From the NCBI GenBank assembly GCA_024275295.1, contig JAJRZI010000018.1:1-53385 (forward strand): DNA of 53,385 nucleotides. The letters run 5' to 3'. The first letter of the stretch is position 1. The number at the start of each line of letters is the position of its first letter. Source of the stretch: Gammaproteobacteria bacterium (GTDB taxonomy: Bacteria > Pseudomonadota > Gammaproteobacteria > Chromatiales > Chromatiaceae). The notes under the pieces were generated by a model. It was not told the DNA's origin. It did no database searches and was given only the letters and a program-made list of their open reading frames with translations. A program made the position numbers and the translations under genes. This document shows positions 18,961 to 28,469 of the stretch, in pieces.

Positions 18961-20065
18961 GCATAGAGGCTTGCCAGATTATCTGTACTCCTACAAAGGG
19001 AGCAACGGAAAAATATACTTCAAGTACCAGCACCCATCCATGGAGAAAGCGCAACCCTTTGGCTCAGATAAAGCCAAAGCCGTGGATGCAGCAAAACAGC
19101 TGAATAGCATGCTGTGCACTGGCCATAACCTGATTGCCAAGGTAATGAATCCAAATGCCAAAACATTTGACGAATACATGCCAGAGTTTAAAAAACACCT
19201 ACAAGAGCGCACAGTCAACACCGAACCACTCTCAGTACGCACAATTACCGAATACCATAGAATCCTCAATTCATTCTCAAAACAGCTTGGAAGCTATCCG
19301 CTTAACATCATCACCCGCAAGCATTGCGCAGATATGCTTGATGAATACCCCATAAAATCAAGAAATAAATACCGGGCAATCATCGTGCTTATGCTTGATT
19401 ATGCCGTATCAGATGGCGACATCAATGAAAACCCAGCATCAAAGATCATGCCAACCCCAAAACAAAAACGCGCCAGACAACCATTGACGCTGGATGGATT
19501 CAAGGCCATCTATAAGCATGCTGCCAAAGAAATAAAAAACGCCATGGATCTGGCACTAAGAACACTTCAACGTAGGGAAGACATCCGAAACTTTAAGTTT
19601 TCTGACTGGGACGAAGCGGACAAGGTGCGCATGAAGCAAAGCAAGACATGGAAGCACGGCACCTTTCTTGAGTTCGATATTGCAGGCACCAGCCTGGAGA
19701 AACTAATCAAGCGGATCAGGGAAGAGCGCACCATTGCCACCCCCTATATAGTTCACCGCGACCCGATTGCAAGACGCAGGAACAAAGACAGGGATCACTG
19801 GACACAGCTTTCACCAAGACAAATATCAGATGGATTTAAAGAGGCACGCGATGCCTCCGGGTATTACAACCACCTGCACACAGAAGAAATGCCAACATTT
19901 CACGAAATCAGGGCACTAGGGGCAGACCTGTATAAAGATATGGGATGGGAAGACAAAGAAGTGCAGTCCCTGCTTGGACACAGCAGCTTAAAACAAACAA
20001 AAGAGTATTTGAACCGAAACAAAGACCGCTATAAACAGGTAAAAAAGCCCTGTTTAGACGTATAG
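18938..20065 (+). CDS. int: Lambda-type phage integrase
   Basis: A tyrosine recombinase of 375 residues. It starts GRHRMAKHRGLPDYLYSYKG, like the arm-binding N-terminus of lambda Int, then a core-binding domain (TITEYHRILNSFSKQLGSYP) and a catalytic domain with Arg in LQRREDIRNF, His-x-x-Arg in FHEIRALG, GHSS and Tyr in TKEYLNRN. It would recombine attP with a site in the adjacent tRNA-Pro gene, 90 bases downstream. The start overlaps xis. The gene is complete. Confidence 0.92.
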   Translation: MGRHRMAKHRGLPDYLYSYKGSNGKIYFKYQHPSMEKAQPFGSDKAKAVDAAKQLNSMLCTGHNLIAKVMNPNAKTFDEYMPEFKKHLQERTVNTEPLSVRTITEYHRILNSFSKQLGSYPLNIITRKHCADMLDEYPIKSRNKYRAIIVLMLDYAVSDGDINENPASKIMPTPKQKRARQPLTLDGFKAIYKHAAKEIKNAMDLALRTLQRREDIRNFKFSDWDEADKVRMKQSKTWKHGTFLEFDIAGTSLEKLIKRIREERTIATPYIVHRDPIARRRNKDRDHWTQLSPRQISDGFKEARDASGYYNHLHTEEMPTFHEIRALGADLYKDMGWEDKEVQSLLGHSSLKQTKEYLNRNKDRYKQVKKPCLDV

Positions 20066-20155
20066 ATTCTTCTAATTTTCTTCTAATTTTCTTCGAATCG
20101 CAAAAACACCGTAATATAAAAACAGCCACAACACACTGAAAACACTTGGAAAAAC
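20066..20155. other. Prophage end with arm-type repeats (attachment region)
   Basis: TTCTTCTAATT occurs twice in tandem from 20068 and a further TTCTTCGAATCG follows, probably Int arm-type sites. The crossover core should be shared with the 3' half of the tRNA-Pro gene; the other copy is beyond the left edge of the window, so the exact core cannot be fixed. Confidence 0.5.
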
Positions 20156-20232
20156 TGGTCGGAGCGAGAGGATTCGAACCTCCGACCCCCACAACCCCAT
20201 TGTGGTGCGCTACCAAGCTGCGCTACGCTCCG
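20156..20232 (-). tRNA. tRNA-Pro (anticodon GGG)
   Basis: A 77-base cloverleaf including CCA. Acceptor CGGAGCG pairs with CGCTCCG; anticodon stem CCACA/TGTGG encloses ATGGGGT with anticodon GGG; T-arm has GGTTCGAATCC. It is the last gene after ihfA-merR, a common order in gammaproteobacteria, and its 3' end faces the phage integrase, so it is the integration target. Confidence 0.95.
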
Positions 20233-20242
20233 AAGAGTGCGC

Positions 20243-20271
20243 ATCCTAGGCGCACTTGAATAAGATGTCAA
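20243..20271 (-). promoter_or_regulatory. Promoter of tRNA-Pro
   Basis: TTGACA (20271-20266) and TAGGAT (20248-20243) with a 17-base spacer, followed by a GC-rich discriminator GCGCAC ahead of the tRNA: the pattern of a stable-RNA promoter. Confidence 0.8.
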
Positions 20272-20338
20272 TTACCGATTATGAATCATTCTATAGTGAT
20301 GCTTTATCTCAGTTGAGATACATCACCTTGAAGGGGTA

Positions 20339-20698
20339 CTAGCGTTTGAGAATGCGTAGAACCTCTTCCAGCTCAATGCGCAACTGATGAACAATCTGCT
20401 GGCTTTGGTTTTGATCACTTTTTGCTGAATCACTGCATAGCTGCTGACGAGCGCCGCCTATAGTAAAACCCTGCTCATACAATAAGCTTCTAATTTGGCG
20501 AATCATCAAGACATCATGACGTTGATAATAGCGACGATTTCCCCGGCGTTTGACAGGCTTGAGTTGCTCAAACTCCTGTTCCCAATAACGCAAGACATGG
20601 GGTTTCACACCACACAGATCGCTAACCTCACCAATGGTGAAGTAACGCTTACCTGGAATTGCAGGCAGTTCTACGGAGCTGTTACTCGCGTCCAGCAT
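20339..20698 (-). CDS. MerR-family transcriptional regulator
   Basis: A product of 119 residues (or 122 from the ATG at 20707). The N-terminus has a MerR winged helix ([60 protein letters not shown]) and a C-terminal helix for dimerisation ([17 protein letters not shown]). The gene regularly follows ihfA in gammaproteobacteria. It overlaps the end of ihfA, so it is translated from the same message. The ligand and targets are unknown. Confidence 0.9.
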   Translation of the reverse strand: MLDASNSSVELPAIPGKRYFTIGEVSDLCGVKPHVLRYWEQEFEQLKPVKRRGNRRYYQRHDVLMIRQIRSLLYEQGFTIGGARQQLCSDSAKSDQNQSQQIVHQLRIELEEVLRILKR

Positions 20699-20978
20699 AA
20701 GCTTCAACTCTTGCTTTTAGTTTTTGCCCCGGACGAAAGGTCACTACGCGACGAGCAGAAATTGGGATCTCCTCCCCTGTTTTTGGATTGCGACCTGGAC
20801 GCTGCTTTTTCTCACGCAGATCGAAATTGCCAAACCCAGATAATTTAACCTGAACCCCCTCTTCCAGGGAACCTCTGATTTTCTCAAAAAACATTTCGAC
20901 CATCTCTTTGGCTTCTCGTTTATTGAGCCCCAGCTCATCAAATAGCTTTTCTGCCATCTCAGCTTTGGTCAGTGCCAT
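20682..20978 (-). CDS. ihfA: Integration host factor subunit alpha
   Basis: A product of 98 residues, the usual size, with the DNABII signature [20 protein letters not shown] and the beta-arm [20 protein letters not shown] carrying the Pro that intercalates into DNA. With IhfB it forms the heterodimer that bends DNA by about 160 degrees and assists Int-type recombination, including phage integration. It follows pheT by two bases, as in E. coli and relatives. Confidence 0.98.
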   Translation of the reverse strand: MALTKAEMAEKLFDELGLNKREAKEMVEMFFEKIRGSLEEGVQVKLSGFGNFDLREKKQRPGRNPKTGEEIPISARRVVTFRPGQKLKARVEAYAGRE

Positions 20979-20980
20979 TA

Positions 20981-23359
20981 TTATTCTCTCAGATATGCAT
21001 TCAAATCTTTTTCTAACGCTTGGACAATATTGCCCATCACGTCATCAACAGTTTCGTCCGTAAGAGTTTGTGAAGTTTCCTGAAGAATCAAGCCTAAAGC
21101 GAGGCTTTTTCGTCCAGAATCTATCTTCTCTCCAGTATAGACATCAAAAAGCTTGATGTCTGTAAGAATTTTCGGTGCCGCTTGCCGAATACAATTTTTA
21201 ACGGCTTCAAATTCAATATCTTGCCCCAGAACCACTGCGATGTCACGTCGAATGGATGGGAATTTGGATAACGGTGCAAAAGTCGGCAACCGGCCATCTA
21301 AAAGGCTATCAATAGATATCTCAAATAGATAGGTACGCCCTGAAAGCTCTAGTTTTTGTTCAAGTTTTGGGTGCAACATCCCAAACCACCCAACAAGTTC
21401 ACCATTTCGTTGGATTTTTGCTGTCTGGCCAGGGTGTAGCGTCGGATGCTCGCCAAGGGAAAAAACAAATTTATCAGCACATCCGGTCAATGTAAATATA
21501 GCCTCTAAATCAGCTTTTACATCAAAAAAATCTGCCTCATGCCCAGGTTGGCCCCACTGCTCCTGGCAGGCGCTTCCTATAACCAAGCCTGACAGCATGT
21601 TTTCTTGTTTAATTTCATTGTCTTGCGAAACAAATCTCAGACCTGACTCGAAGATGCGTATTCGACTCTGCTGACGTGCCTGATTATAGCTGGCTGTCTG
21701 TACAAGGCCTGGCCACAGGCTTGTGCGCATCACTGACATCTCAGTGGAGATGGGGTTGGCTAACTTTACACTTTGTTGCTGAGGATCCATCAGACTTTGG
21801 ATCTCAGGGCTAATAAAGCTGTAGGTGATCGCTTCTTGATAATCACGACTCACCAGCAACTCTTTAGCACGATGTAGATCAAAAGTGGTTTCAGGTTTTG
21901 AATACATCGGCATAGTGGATGGCGCATGACTCATTGGGATTTCAGAGTAGCCGTAGATACGTCCAATTTCCTCAATCAGGTCAACCTCGATTGCAATATC
22001 AAAACGACAACTGGGAGGAGTCACCATCCAGCCATCATCTGCTGCCTCAAGCTGCATCTCCAGGCGAGTAAGAATATCGGCAATTACATCATCAGCAATC
22101 TTTATACCCAGAATGCGCTCTACCCGCTGGTGACGAAGTAAGATTGTTGGTTTCTGAGTGAGATGCTCAGAGGATACAACCTCAATAACTGGCCCTGCCT
22201 CTCCACCCACTATCTCCATAAGCAGTGCTGTTGCACGCTCAATAGCTTTGATTTGAAGTTCTGGATCGACACCTCGCTCAAAACGGTGTGAGGAGTCCGT
22301 ATGCAGGCCATAGCCACGCGCTTTGCCCACTATAGCCATTGGGGCAAAAAAGGCGCTTTCAAGCAGGATATCCTGAGTAGCATCTGTAACAGCTGTTGCC
22401 TCTCCTCCCATAATGCCAGCCAGAGCCACAGGGCCACTGGCATCGGCGATCACTAGCGTATCTGATTTAAGCTCAATCTCCTGGCCATCTAATAGTGCAA
22501 GTTTTTCACCGGATTCAGCCTGACGAACAATGATGTTGTGATCCAACCGATTCAGATCAAACCCATGCATGGGTTGACCAAGTTCAAGCAGAACATAGTT
22601 GGTAATATCAACTACCGGGCTAATGCTTCGAATATCACTTCTGCGCAGGCGCTCACGCATCCAGAGTGGTGTCTCTGCTGTGGGGTTAATTCCTCGAATT
22701 ATGCGGCAGGCATAACGTGGGCACGCCTCAGCTGCTTTAACTTCAACCTGAACAGCATCATCAATAACAGCTGCCACAGGTTCAATAACAGGGGCAGACA
22801 CCACACAACGGTTGATAACGCCCACTTCGCGTGCAATACCTGCCATGCTTAGACAATCACCACGGTCTGGGGTTAAATCAACCTCAATAGCCTGGTCGTT
22901 AAGATTTAGGTAATCACGAATATCCTCACCAATGGAGGCATCGGCAGGAAGCGGCATTATGCCGTCAGAGGATTCAGCCAAACCCAGCTCTGAGGCTGAG
23001 CAGATCATGCCAAAAGAGGGAACGCCACGTAGTTTGGCCTTTTTGATCTTAAAGCCGCCAGGCAGCTTAGCGCCAACACAGGCCACTGGCACCTGCATCC
23101 CGGCGGCAACATTGGCAGCGCCGCAGACGATGCTTAGGTTTTCATCCCTACCGACATTGACCGTACAGACCTGAAGCTTTTGAGCATCAGGATGTGGCTC
23201 TACGGAGAGGACTTCGCCAACGACTACGCCTTCAAACTGTGGGGCAACAGCGCCCACTGAATCTACCTCCAGGCCTGCCATCGATAACTGGTCAGATAAC
23301 TCGCTGGTGGTTATCTCAGGGTTAACCCATTCGCGCAGCCAAGCTTCACTAAATTTCAT
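20981..23359 (-). CDS. pheT: Phenylalanyl-tRNA synthetase beta subunit
   Basis: A product of 792 residues, close to the E. coli length of 795. In order: tRNA-binding domain ([20 protein letters not shown], about 44-63), B3/B4 editing domain, B5 domain ([20 protein letters not shown]), the catalytic-like core ([20 protein letters not shown]) and the C-terminal ferredoxin-like anticodon-binding domain ([20 protein letters not shown]). It pairs with PheS in an alpha2-beta2 enzyme that charges tRNA-Phe. It begins 84 bases after pheS. Confidence 0.98.
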   Translation of the reverse strand: MKFSEAWLREWVNPEITTSELSDQLSMAGLEVDSVGAVAPQFEGVVVGEVLSVEPHPDAQKLQVCTVNVGRDENLSIVCGAANVAAGMQVPVACVGAKLPGGFKIKKAKLRGVPSFGMICSASELGLAESSDGIMPLPADASIGEDIRDYLNLNDQAIEVDLTPDRGDCLSMAGIAREVGVINRCVVSAPVIEPVAAVIDDAVQVEVKAAEACPRYACRIIRGINPTAETPLWMRERLRRSDIRSISPVVDITNYVLLELGQPMHGFDLNRLDHNIIVRQAESGEKLALLDGQEIELKSDTLVIADASGPVALAGIMGGEATAVTDATQDILLESAFFAPMAIVGKARGYGLHTDSSHRFERGVDPELQIKAIERATALLMEIVGGEAGPVIEVVSSEHLTQKPTILLRHQRVERILGIKIADDVIADILTRLEMQLEAADDGWMVTPPSCRFDIAIEVDLIEEIGRIYGYSEIPMSHAPSTMPMYSKPETTFDLHRAKELLVSRDYQEAITYSFISPEIQSLMDPQQQSVKLANPISTEMSVMRTSLWPGLVQTASYNQARQQSRIRIFESGLRFVSQDNEIKQENMLSGLVIGSACQEQWGQPGHEADFFDVKADLEAIFTLTGCADKFVFSLGEHPTLHPGQTAKIQRNGELVGWFGMLHPKLEQKLELSGRTYLFEISIDSLLDGRLPTFAPLSKFPSIRRDIAVVLGQDIEFEAVKNCIRQAAPKILTDIKLFDVYTGEKIDSGRKSLALGLILQETSQTLTDETVDDVMGNIVQALEKDLNAYLRE

Positions 23360-23443
23360 CTGTTATTCCTGATAATGTTTCAAGCGGCCAGATAATAAAA
23401 AATACTAATGCGCTGAAACGGGGTACTCATTACAAAAAGCGGT

Positions 23444-24532
<1,089 letters not shown>

Positions 24533-24563
24533 CTATTCAGGTGCGCCGAAGCACGCCTATAGC

Positions 24564-24917
24564 TTAAAGGCTAGCTTTGGCCTTTTCTGCCAGTACGGCA
24601 AAAGCAGGCTTGTCAAAAATAGCCAGATCAGCCAGTATTTTGCGATCAATCGCAACACCAGCCTTGTTCAAACCGTTAATCATACGGCTGTATGAGATTC
24701 CGTTTACACGGGCACCGGCGTTGATACGTGCAATCCACAGCGCCCGGAACTGACGCTTTTTCTGGCGACGATCACGGTAGGCATATTGCCCGGCTTTGAT
24801 GACGGCCTGTTTGGCTACGCGATAGATTTTACGACGGGCACCATAATAGCCTTTGGCTTCGTCCAACACTTTTTTGTGTCTGGCGCGTGCTGTTACACCA
24901 CGTTTTACTCTTGGCAT
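24564..24917 (-). CDS. rplT: 50S ribosomal protein L20
   Basis: A product of 117 residues, normal length, with the basic N-terminal extension [20 protein letters not shown] and [20 protein letters not shown], then the globular RNA-binding domain ([20 protein letters not shown]). It binds 23S rRNA early in 50S assembly; in E. coli it also represses rpmI-rplT translation. It follows rpmI by 20 bases. Confidence 0.98.
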   Translation of the reverse strand: MPRVKRGVTARARHKKVLDEAKGYYGARRKIYRVAKQAVIKAGQYAYRDRRQKKRQFRALWIARINAGARVNGISYSRMINGLNKAGVAIDRKILADLAIFDKPAFAVLAEKAKASL

Positions 24918-24937
24918 TACTTATATTCCTCAGTCAA

Positions 24938-25135
24938 TTAGCAGTACGGCAGCATACGGCGTGCGCTTCTTACGTCCGCTGCATGCAGCGCACTTGGAGC
25001 ACGCAAATGACGCTTACGCTTAGTGCTTTTCTTGGTGAGGATATGGCGGCGATGTGATTGGTTACACTTAAAGCCACCTGATGCTGTGCGCTTAAAACGC
25101 TTTGCAGCACCACGGTTGGTTTTGATCTTTGGCAT
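24938..25135 (-). CDS. rpmI: 50S ribosomal protein L35
   Basis: A product of 65 residues, the usual size, highly basic ([40 protein letters not shown]). Component of the large subunit. It is co-transcribed with infC upstream and rplT downstream, but separated from infC by an unusual 180-base spacer that holds a long palindrome. Confidence 0.98.
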   Translation of the reverse strand: MPKIKTNRGAAKRFKRTASGGFKCNQSHRRHILTKKSTKRKRHLRAPSALHAADVRSARRMLPYC

Positions 25136-25197
25136 TTCATATACTCCGCATTAGGTTAATTGAAGATCATTTATAACTGTTAGAAAATGGTGTGTAG

Positions 25198-25309
25198 CTG
25201 TTCAGATTGCCTCTGATTTGTTCGAGTGCAAGGAAAAAGGGCGCAGTTTACACGTGTAAATGAGCACTTTTGACACCGCAATCGGGCAAATCAGGGATGA
25301 GCTGAACAG
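25198..25309. repeat. 112-base concentric imperfect palindrome between infC and rpmI
   Basis: CTGTTCAG (25198-25205) pairs with CTGAACAG (25302-25309), CTGATTTG (25213-25220) with CAAATCAG (25287-25294), and TTTACACGTGTAAA (25247-25260) is a perfect palindrome; all three share the centre 25253.5. Such symmetry suggests a short dispersed element of MITE type or a long RNA hairpin in the infC-rpmI message. The rpmI leader of enteric bacteria has long-range RNA pairing for L20 control, but not this shape. Confidence 0.75.
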
Positions 25310-25315
25310 TTACGA

Positions 25316-25834
25316 TCACTTTTTCTTGGAACCTAACACCATCACCATCTGCCGGCCTTCCATCTGAGGTTGCTGTTCTACAACACCATACTCTGCCAAA
25401 TCGGCTTCGACGCGTTGTAACAACTCCAGACCCAGCTCGCGGTGTGCGTGCTCTCGACCCCGGAACCGCATGGTTACCTTGGTCTTGTCCCCATCATTTA
25501 GGAAACGTATCAGGTTGCGTAGTTTTACCTGATAATCCCCCTCGCCCGTCCCTGGTCGGAATTTAACTTCTTTTATCTGAACCTGTTTCTGCTTCTTCTT
25601 AGCCAGCTGCTTCTGCTTTTTCTGCTCGAAGACAAACTTGCCAAAATCCATAATCCGGCAAACTGGCGGCTCTGCATTCGGTACAATCTCAACCAAATCC
25701 AGGCTGGCCTCTTTAGCCGTGCTTTTTGCCTCTGCCAGAGGGACAATCCCCACCTGTTCTCCATCCGCGCCAATCAAACGTACTGATGGTGCCGTAATTT
25801 CGTTATTCAGGCGATTCTTGTTTTTCGCAGCGAT
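25316..25834 (-). CDS. infC: Translation initiation factor IF-3, with rare ATC start
   Basis: IF-3 of 172 residues: N-domain ([20 protein letters not shown]), linker rich in Lys, C-domain ([54 protein letters not shown]). It prevents early joining of 50S and rejects non-canonical start codons. No ATG, GTG or TTG lies at a suitable distance from the GGAGG at 25847-25843; ATC at 25834-25832 is eight bases away and in frame. A TTG farther up overlaps the GGAGG itself. E. coli infC uses ATT, so that IF-3 inhibits its own synthesis; ATC would serve the same purpose. Confidence 0.95.
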   Translation of the reverse strand: MAAKNKNRLNNEITAPSVRLIGADGEQVGIVPLAEAKSTAKEASLDLVEIVPNAEPPVCRIMDFGKFVFEQKKQKQLAKKKQKQVQIKEVKFRPGTGEGDYQVKLRNLIRFLNDGDKTKVTMRFRGREHAHRELGLELLQRVEADLAEYGVVEQQPQMEGRQMVMVLGSKKK

Positions 25835-25927
25835 ATCAGGTTCCTCCAAAAAGAATAAAACTGGCCTGCCAAGCTATAGATGCCAAATAATTTCCAGGCT
25901 TCTGCATTTGCGCAGACATATAAATAG

Positions 25928-27838
25928 TTAGTTGACGAGATCTGCCACCTCTTTTTGAATCTTCAGGGTAAAGTCCTCAACAGACATTACGCCCAGATCT
26001 TCACCCTTGCGGGTACGCACAGCAACAGTACCGTCCTCCATTTCACGATCACCCACCACCAACAGATAGGGGGTGCGCTCAATAGTATGCTGGCGGATTT
26101 TATAGCCGATCTTCTCGTTTCTCAAGTCCGAATATACCCTAATACCCTGTTTATTCAGATTATTAGTGATTTTTTCAGCATATTCGGTCTGTCGATCGGT
26201 AATATTGAGCACAGCAACCTGTTTTGGTGCCAACCATGTCGGCAACAGCCCAGCATAATGCTCAATCAATATTCCTATAAATCGCTCTAATGAACCAAGT
26301 ATAGCCCGGTGCAACATAACGGGCACTTGTTTGCTGTTATCCTCAGCGATGTAGTGTGCATCAAGGCGTCCCGGCATTGAGAAATCCAACTGAATGGTGC
26401 CCAGCTGCCAGACTCGGTTCAGGCAATCTCTTAAAGAGAATTCAATCTTGGGGCCATAGAATGCACCTTCACCCGGCTGAAGCGTCCAATCCAGCTCTTT
26501 TTCATTGAGCACGGCTTCCAAAGCATTTTCTGCTTTATCCCAGACCGCATCGTCACCGACACGTTTTTCTGGGCGGGTTGAGAGAATTACCAGCACATCA
26601 TCAAAACCGAAATCACGGTAGACCTCGAACAGCAGATCAATGAAGTCAGAAACTTCAGAGGCAATCTGTCCTTCGGTGCAAAAGATGTGCGCATCATCCT
26701 GCACAAAGTTTCTGACACGCATCAATCCATGCAGTGTGCCCGATGGTTCATTACGATGACAGGAACCAAACTCTGCCAGGCGTAACGGCAGATCACGATG
26801 ACTCTTTAGACCATGGTTGTAGATCTGGACATGTGCCGGGCAGTTCATCGGCTTGATGGCGTAATCACGATTCTCAGAATGGGTTGTGAAGATCATGTCG
26901 CCAAACTTCTCCCAGTGCCCTGATTTTTCCCATAGGGTACGATCAATCACCTGAGGCGTATGTACTTCCTGGTAGCCATTCTGACGCAGTTTGTTGCGGA
27001 TATAATCCTGAACAACCAGGTAGATGCTCCACCCTTTGTCATGCCAGAAGACCATTCCAGGCGCCTCTTCCTGCGTATGAAACAGATCCAGTGCTTTGCC
27101 TATTTTACGATGATCCCGCTTTTCTGCCTCTTCCAGTCTGTGCAGATAGGCCTTTAGCTCTTTTTTATCTTTCCAGGCTGTACCATAAACACGCTGTAGC
27201 ATCTCATTATCAGAGTTACCCCGCCAATAGGCCCCGGCCAGCTTCATCAGCTTGAAAACCTTAAGATGCCCTGTGCTGGGCACATGTGGCCCGCGACAAA
27301 GATCGGTAAAATCACCTTGCCGGTAGAGAGATAGCGTCTGATCAGCTGGAATATCTTCTATAATTTCAGCCTTGTACTCTTCTCCAATCCCGCGACAATA
27401 GGCCACAGCCTCATCACGTCCCATTGTTGAGCGTTCAATTGGGATATTTGCCTTGACCAACTCCTTCATCTTGGCCTCAATAGCCTTCAGATCATCGGGG
27501 GTAAAGGGGCGCTCATAGGAAAAGTCATAATAGAAACCATCTTCAATCATTGGGCCAATAGTGACTTTAGCCTGAGGAAAGAGCAGCTTAACCGCTTGTG
27601 CCAACAGATGTGCTGTAGAGTGGCGGATTATCTCGATGCCTGCCTCATCTCTTGCAGTGATAATGGCAAGCTGGGCATTCTGTTCAATGAAATGACTAGC
27701 ATCAACCAACTCTTCATTGACGCGCCCTGCAATGGTCGCCTTGGCCAGGCCTGGGCCTATATCAGCCGCAACATCATAAACAGTTACAGGGTTATCAAAG
27801 CTCCGCTTAGAGCCATCGGGAAGGGTGATTACAGGCAT
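25928..27838 (-). CDS. thrS: Threonyl-tRNA synthetase
   Basis: From the ATG at 27838 ([20 protein letters not shown]) the product has 636 residues, near the 642 of E. coli. Domains: TGS (1-60), editing domain with [15 protein letters not shown], class II catalytic core with zinc-binding Cys in [10 protein letters not shown] and motif 2 [20 protein letters not shown], and anticodon-binding domain ([20 protein letters not shown]). It charges tRNA-Thr and removes mischarged Ser. An ATG 12 codons upstream is in frame but is not conserved. First gene of the operon that runs on to ihfA. Confidence 0.98.
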   Translation of the reverse strand: MPVITLPDGSKRSFDNPVTVYDVAADIGPGLAKATIAGRVNEELVDASHFIEQNAQLAIITARDEAGIEIIRHSTAHLLAQAVKLLFPQAKVTIGPMIEDGFYYDFSYERPFTPDDLKAIEAKMKELVKANIPIERSTMGRDEAVAYCRGIGEEYKAEIIEDIPADQTLSLYRQGDFTDLCRGPHVPSTGHLKVFKLMKLAGAYWRGNSDNEMLQRVYGTAWKDKKELKAYLHRLEEAEKRDHRKIGKALDLFHTQEEAPGMVFWHDKGWSIYLVVQDYIRNKLRQNGYQEVHTPQVIDRTLWEKSGHWEKFGDMIFTTHSENRDYAIKPMNCPAHVQIYNHGLKSHRDLPLRLAEFGSCHRNEPSGTLHGLMRVRNFVQDDAHIFCTEGQIASEVSDFIDLLFEVYRDFGFDDVLVILSTRPEKRVGDDAVWDKAENALEAVLNEKELDWTLQPGEGAFYGPKIEFSLRDCLNRVWQLGTIQLDFSMPGRLDAHYIAEDNSKQVPVMLHRAILGSLERFIGILIEHYAGLLPTWLAPKQVAVLNITDRQTEYAEKITNNLNKQGIRVYSDLRNEKIGYKIRQHTIERTPYLLVVGDREMEDGTVAVRTRKGEDLGVMSVEDFTLKIQKEVADLVN

Positions 27839-27919
27839 GGTTTTTCTCCAGTGGTGACCCATACGAAAGGCCACATGATTTTTAACACAGTTAAATTACT
27901 GTCCTTTTTGGAACGGTAG

Positions 27920-27960
27920 AAAAAAAGCCGCAAGTCGCCAATGCAACTTACAGCTTTTTT
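27920..27960 (-). terminator. Terminator of tRNA-Val
   Basis: On minus, AAGCTGTAAGT and ACTTGCGGCTT form a stem with a small internal mismatch around a ten-base loop, followed by seven T. It separates tRNA-Val from thrS. Confidence 0.8.
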
Positions 27961-27964
27961 GTAT

Positions 27965-28041
27965 TGGTAGGCGCGATTGGATTCGAACCAACGACCCCCA
28001 CCATGTCAAGGTGGTGCTCTAACCAACTGAGCTACGCGCCT
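27965..28041 (-). tRNA. tRNA-Val (anticodon GAC)
   Basis: 77 bases including CCA; acceptor AGGCGCG/CGCGCCT, anticodon stem CCACC/GGTGG enclosing TTGACAT with anticodon GAC, T-arm GGTTCGAATCC. Located between thrS and the MITE-like element. Confidence 0.95.
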
Positions 28042-28054
28042 GCGTATGCGGCGC

Positions 28055-28084
28055 ATAATAACGGCACCACCCCATGTAATGCAA
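28055..28084 (-). promoter_or_regulatory. Promoter candidate of tRNA-Val
   Basis: TTGCAT (28084-28079) and TATTAT (28060-28055) with 18-base spacing on minus, followed by a GC-rich segment before the tRNA. Confidence 0.55.
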
Positions 28085-28156
28085 GCCATAGTGCGAATAA
28101 TTTTTCTACCCCTGGTTATTGCTGGCCATTCATCCAGGCATATCTGGATAAAAACC

Positions 28157-28380
28157 AGTCAGGTTCCAGGGCGACCGCATTTAACCAAGCCATAAATCAA
28201 AGGCTTACAAAGATGTTGTATAGTCATTTATGGCTGATTACTTGAGTTTTGCCAACTCATGTCATAATTTGCCGAAACCTACTGTGATTACAACTTGATT
28301 CAGATTTAGCAAATGATATTGTCCTTACAAGTCATTGATCTTTGAATTATTTAAATGCGGTCGCCCTGTGAGTCAGGTTC
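28157..28380. mobile_element. MITE-like element with 18-bp inverted ends and 10-bp target duplication
   Basis: CAGGGCGACCGCATTTAA (28167-28184) and its exact reverse complement (28351-28368) bound about 200 bases without a gene. AGTCAGGTTC is repeated directly outside both ends (28157-28166 and 28371-28380), as a 10-base target duplication; two bases (TG) remain between the right end and its repeat. A 10-base duplication fits IS4-type transposases. The element explains most of the 428-base gap between tRNA-Val and the oxidoreductase operon. Confidence 0.85.
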
Positions 28381-28404
28381 GGTTTCTGGCGCAATATCCT
28401 CAAA

Positions 28405-28450
28405 AAACATATAATATAGGGCTTTATGAACCCCCAATATTGGGTTACTA
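28405..28450 (+). promoter_or_regulatory. Promoter and palindromic operator of the Nfn/Sud operon
   Basis: TATAAT at 28410-28415 is a perfect -10 box; no good -35 is visible. CCCAATATTGGG (28433-28444) is a perfect 12-base palindrome just downstream, 26 bases before the start codon, so a repressor bound there would block transcription. The MITE ends 40 bases upstream and may supply part of the promoter. Confidence 0.55.
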
Positions 28451-28469
28451 AACCAAGGGTTTACGGGGC

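Noticed and set aside
17748-20065. intI and int as a duplicated pair of phage integrases
   Set aside because: The first has the IntI-specific insertion and no arm-binding domain; the second begins like lambda Int and lacks the insertion.
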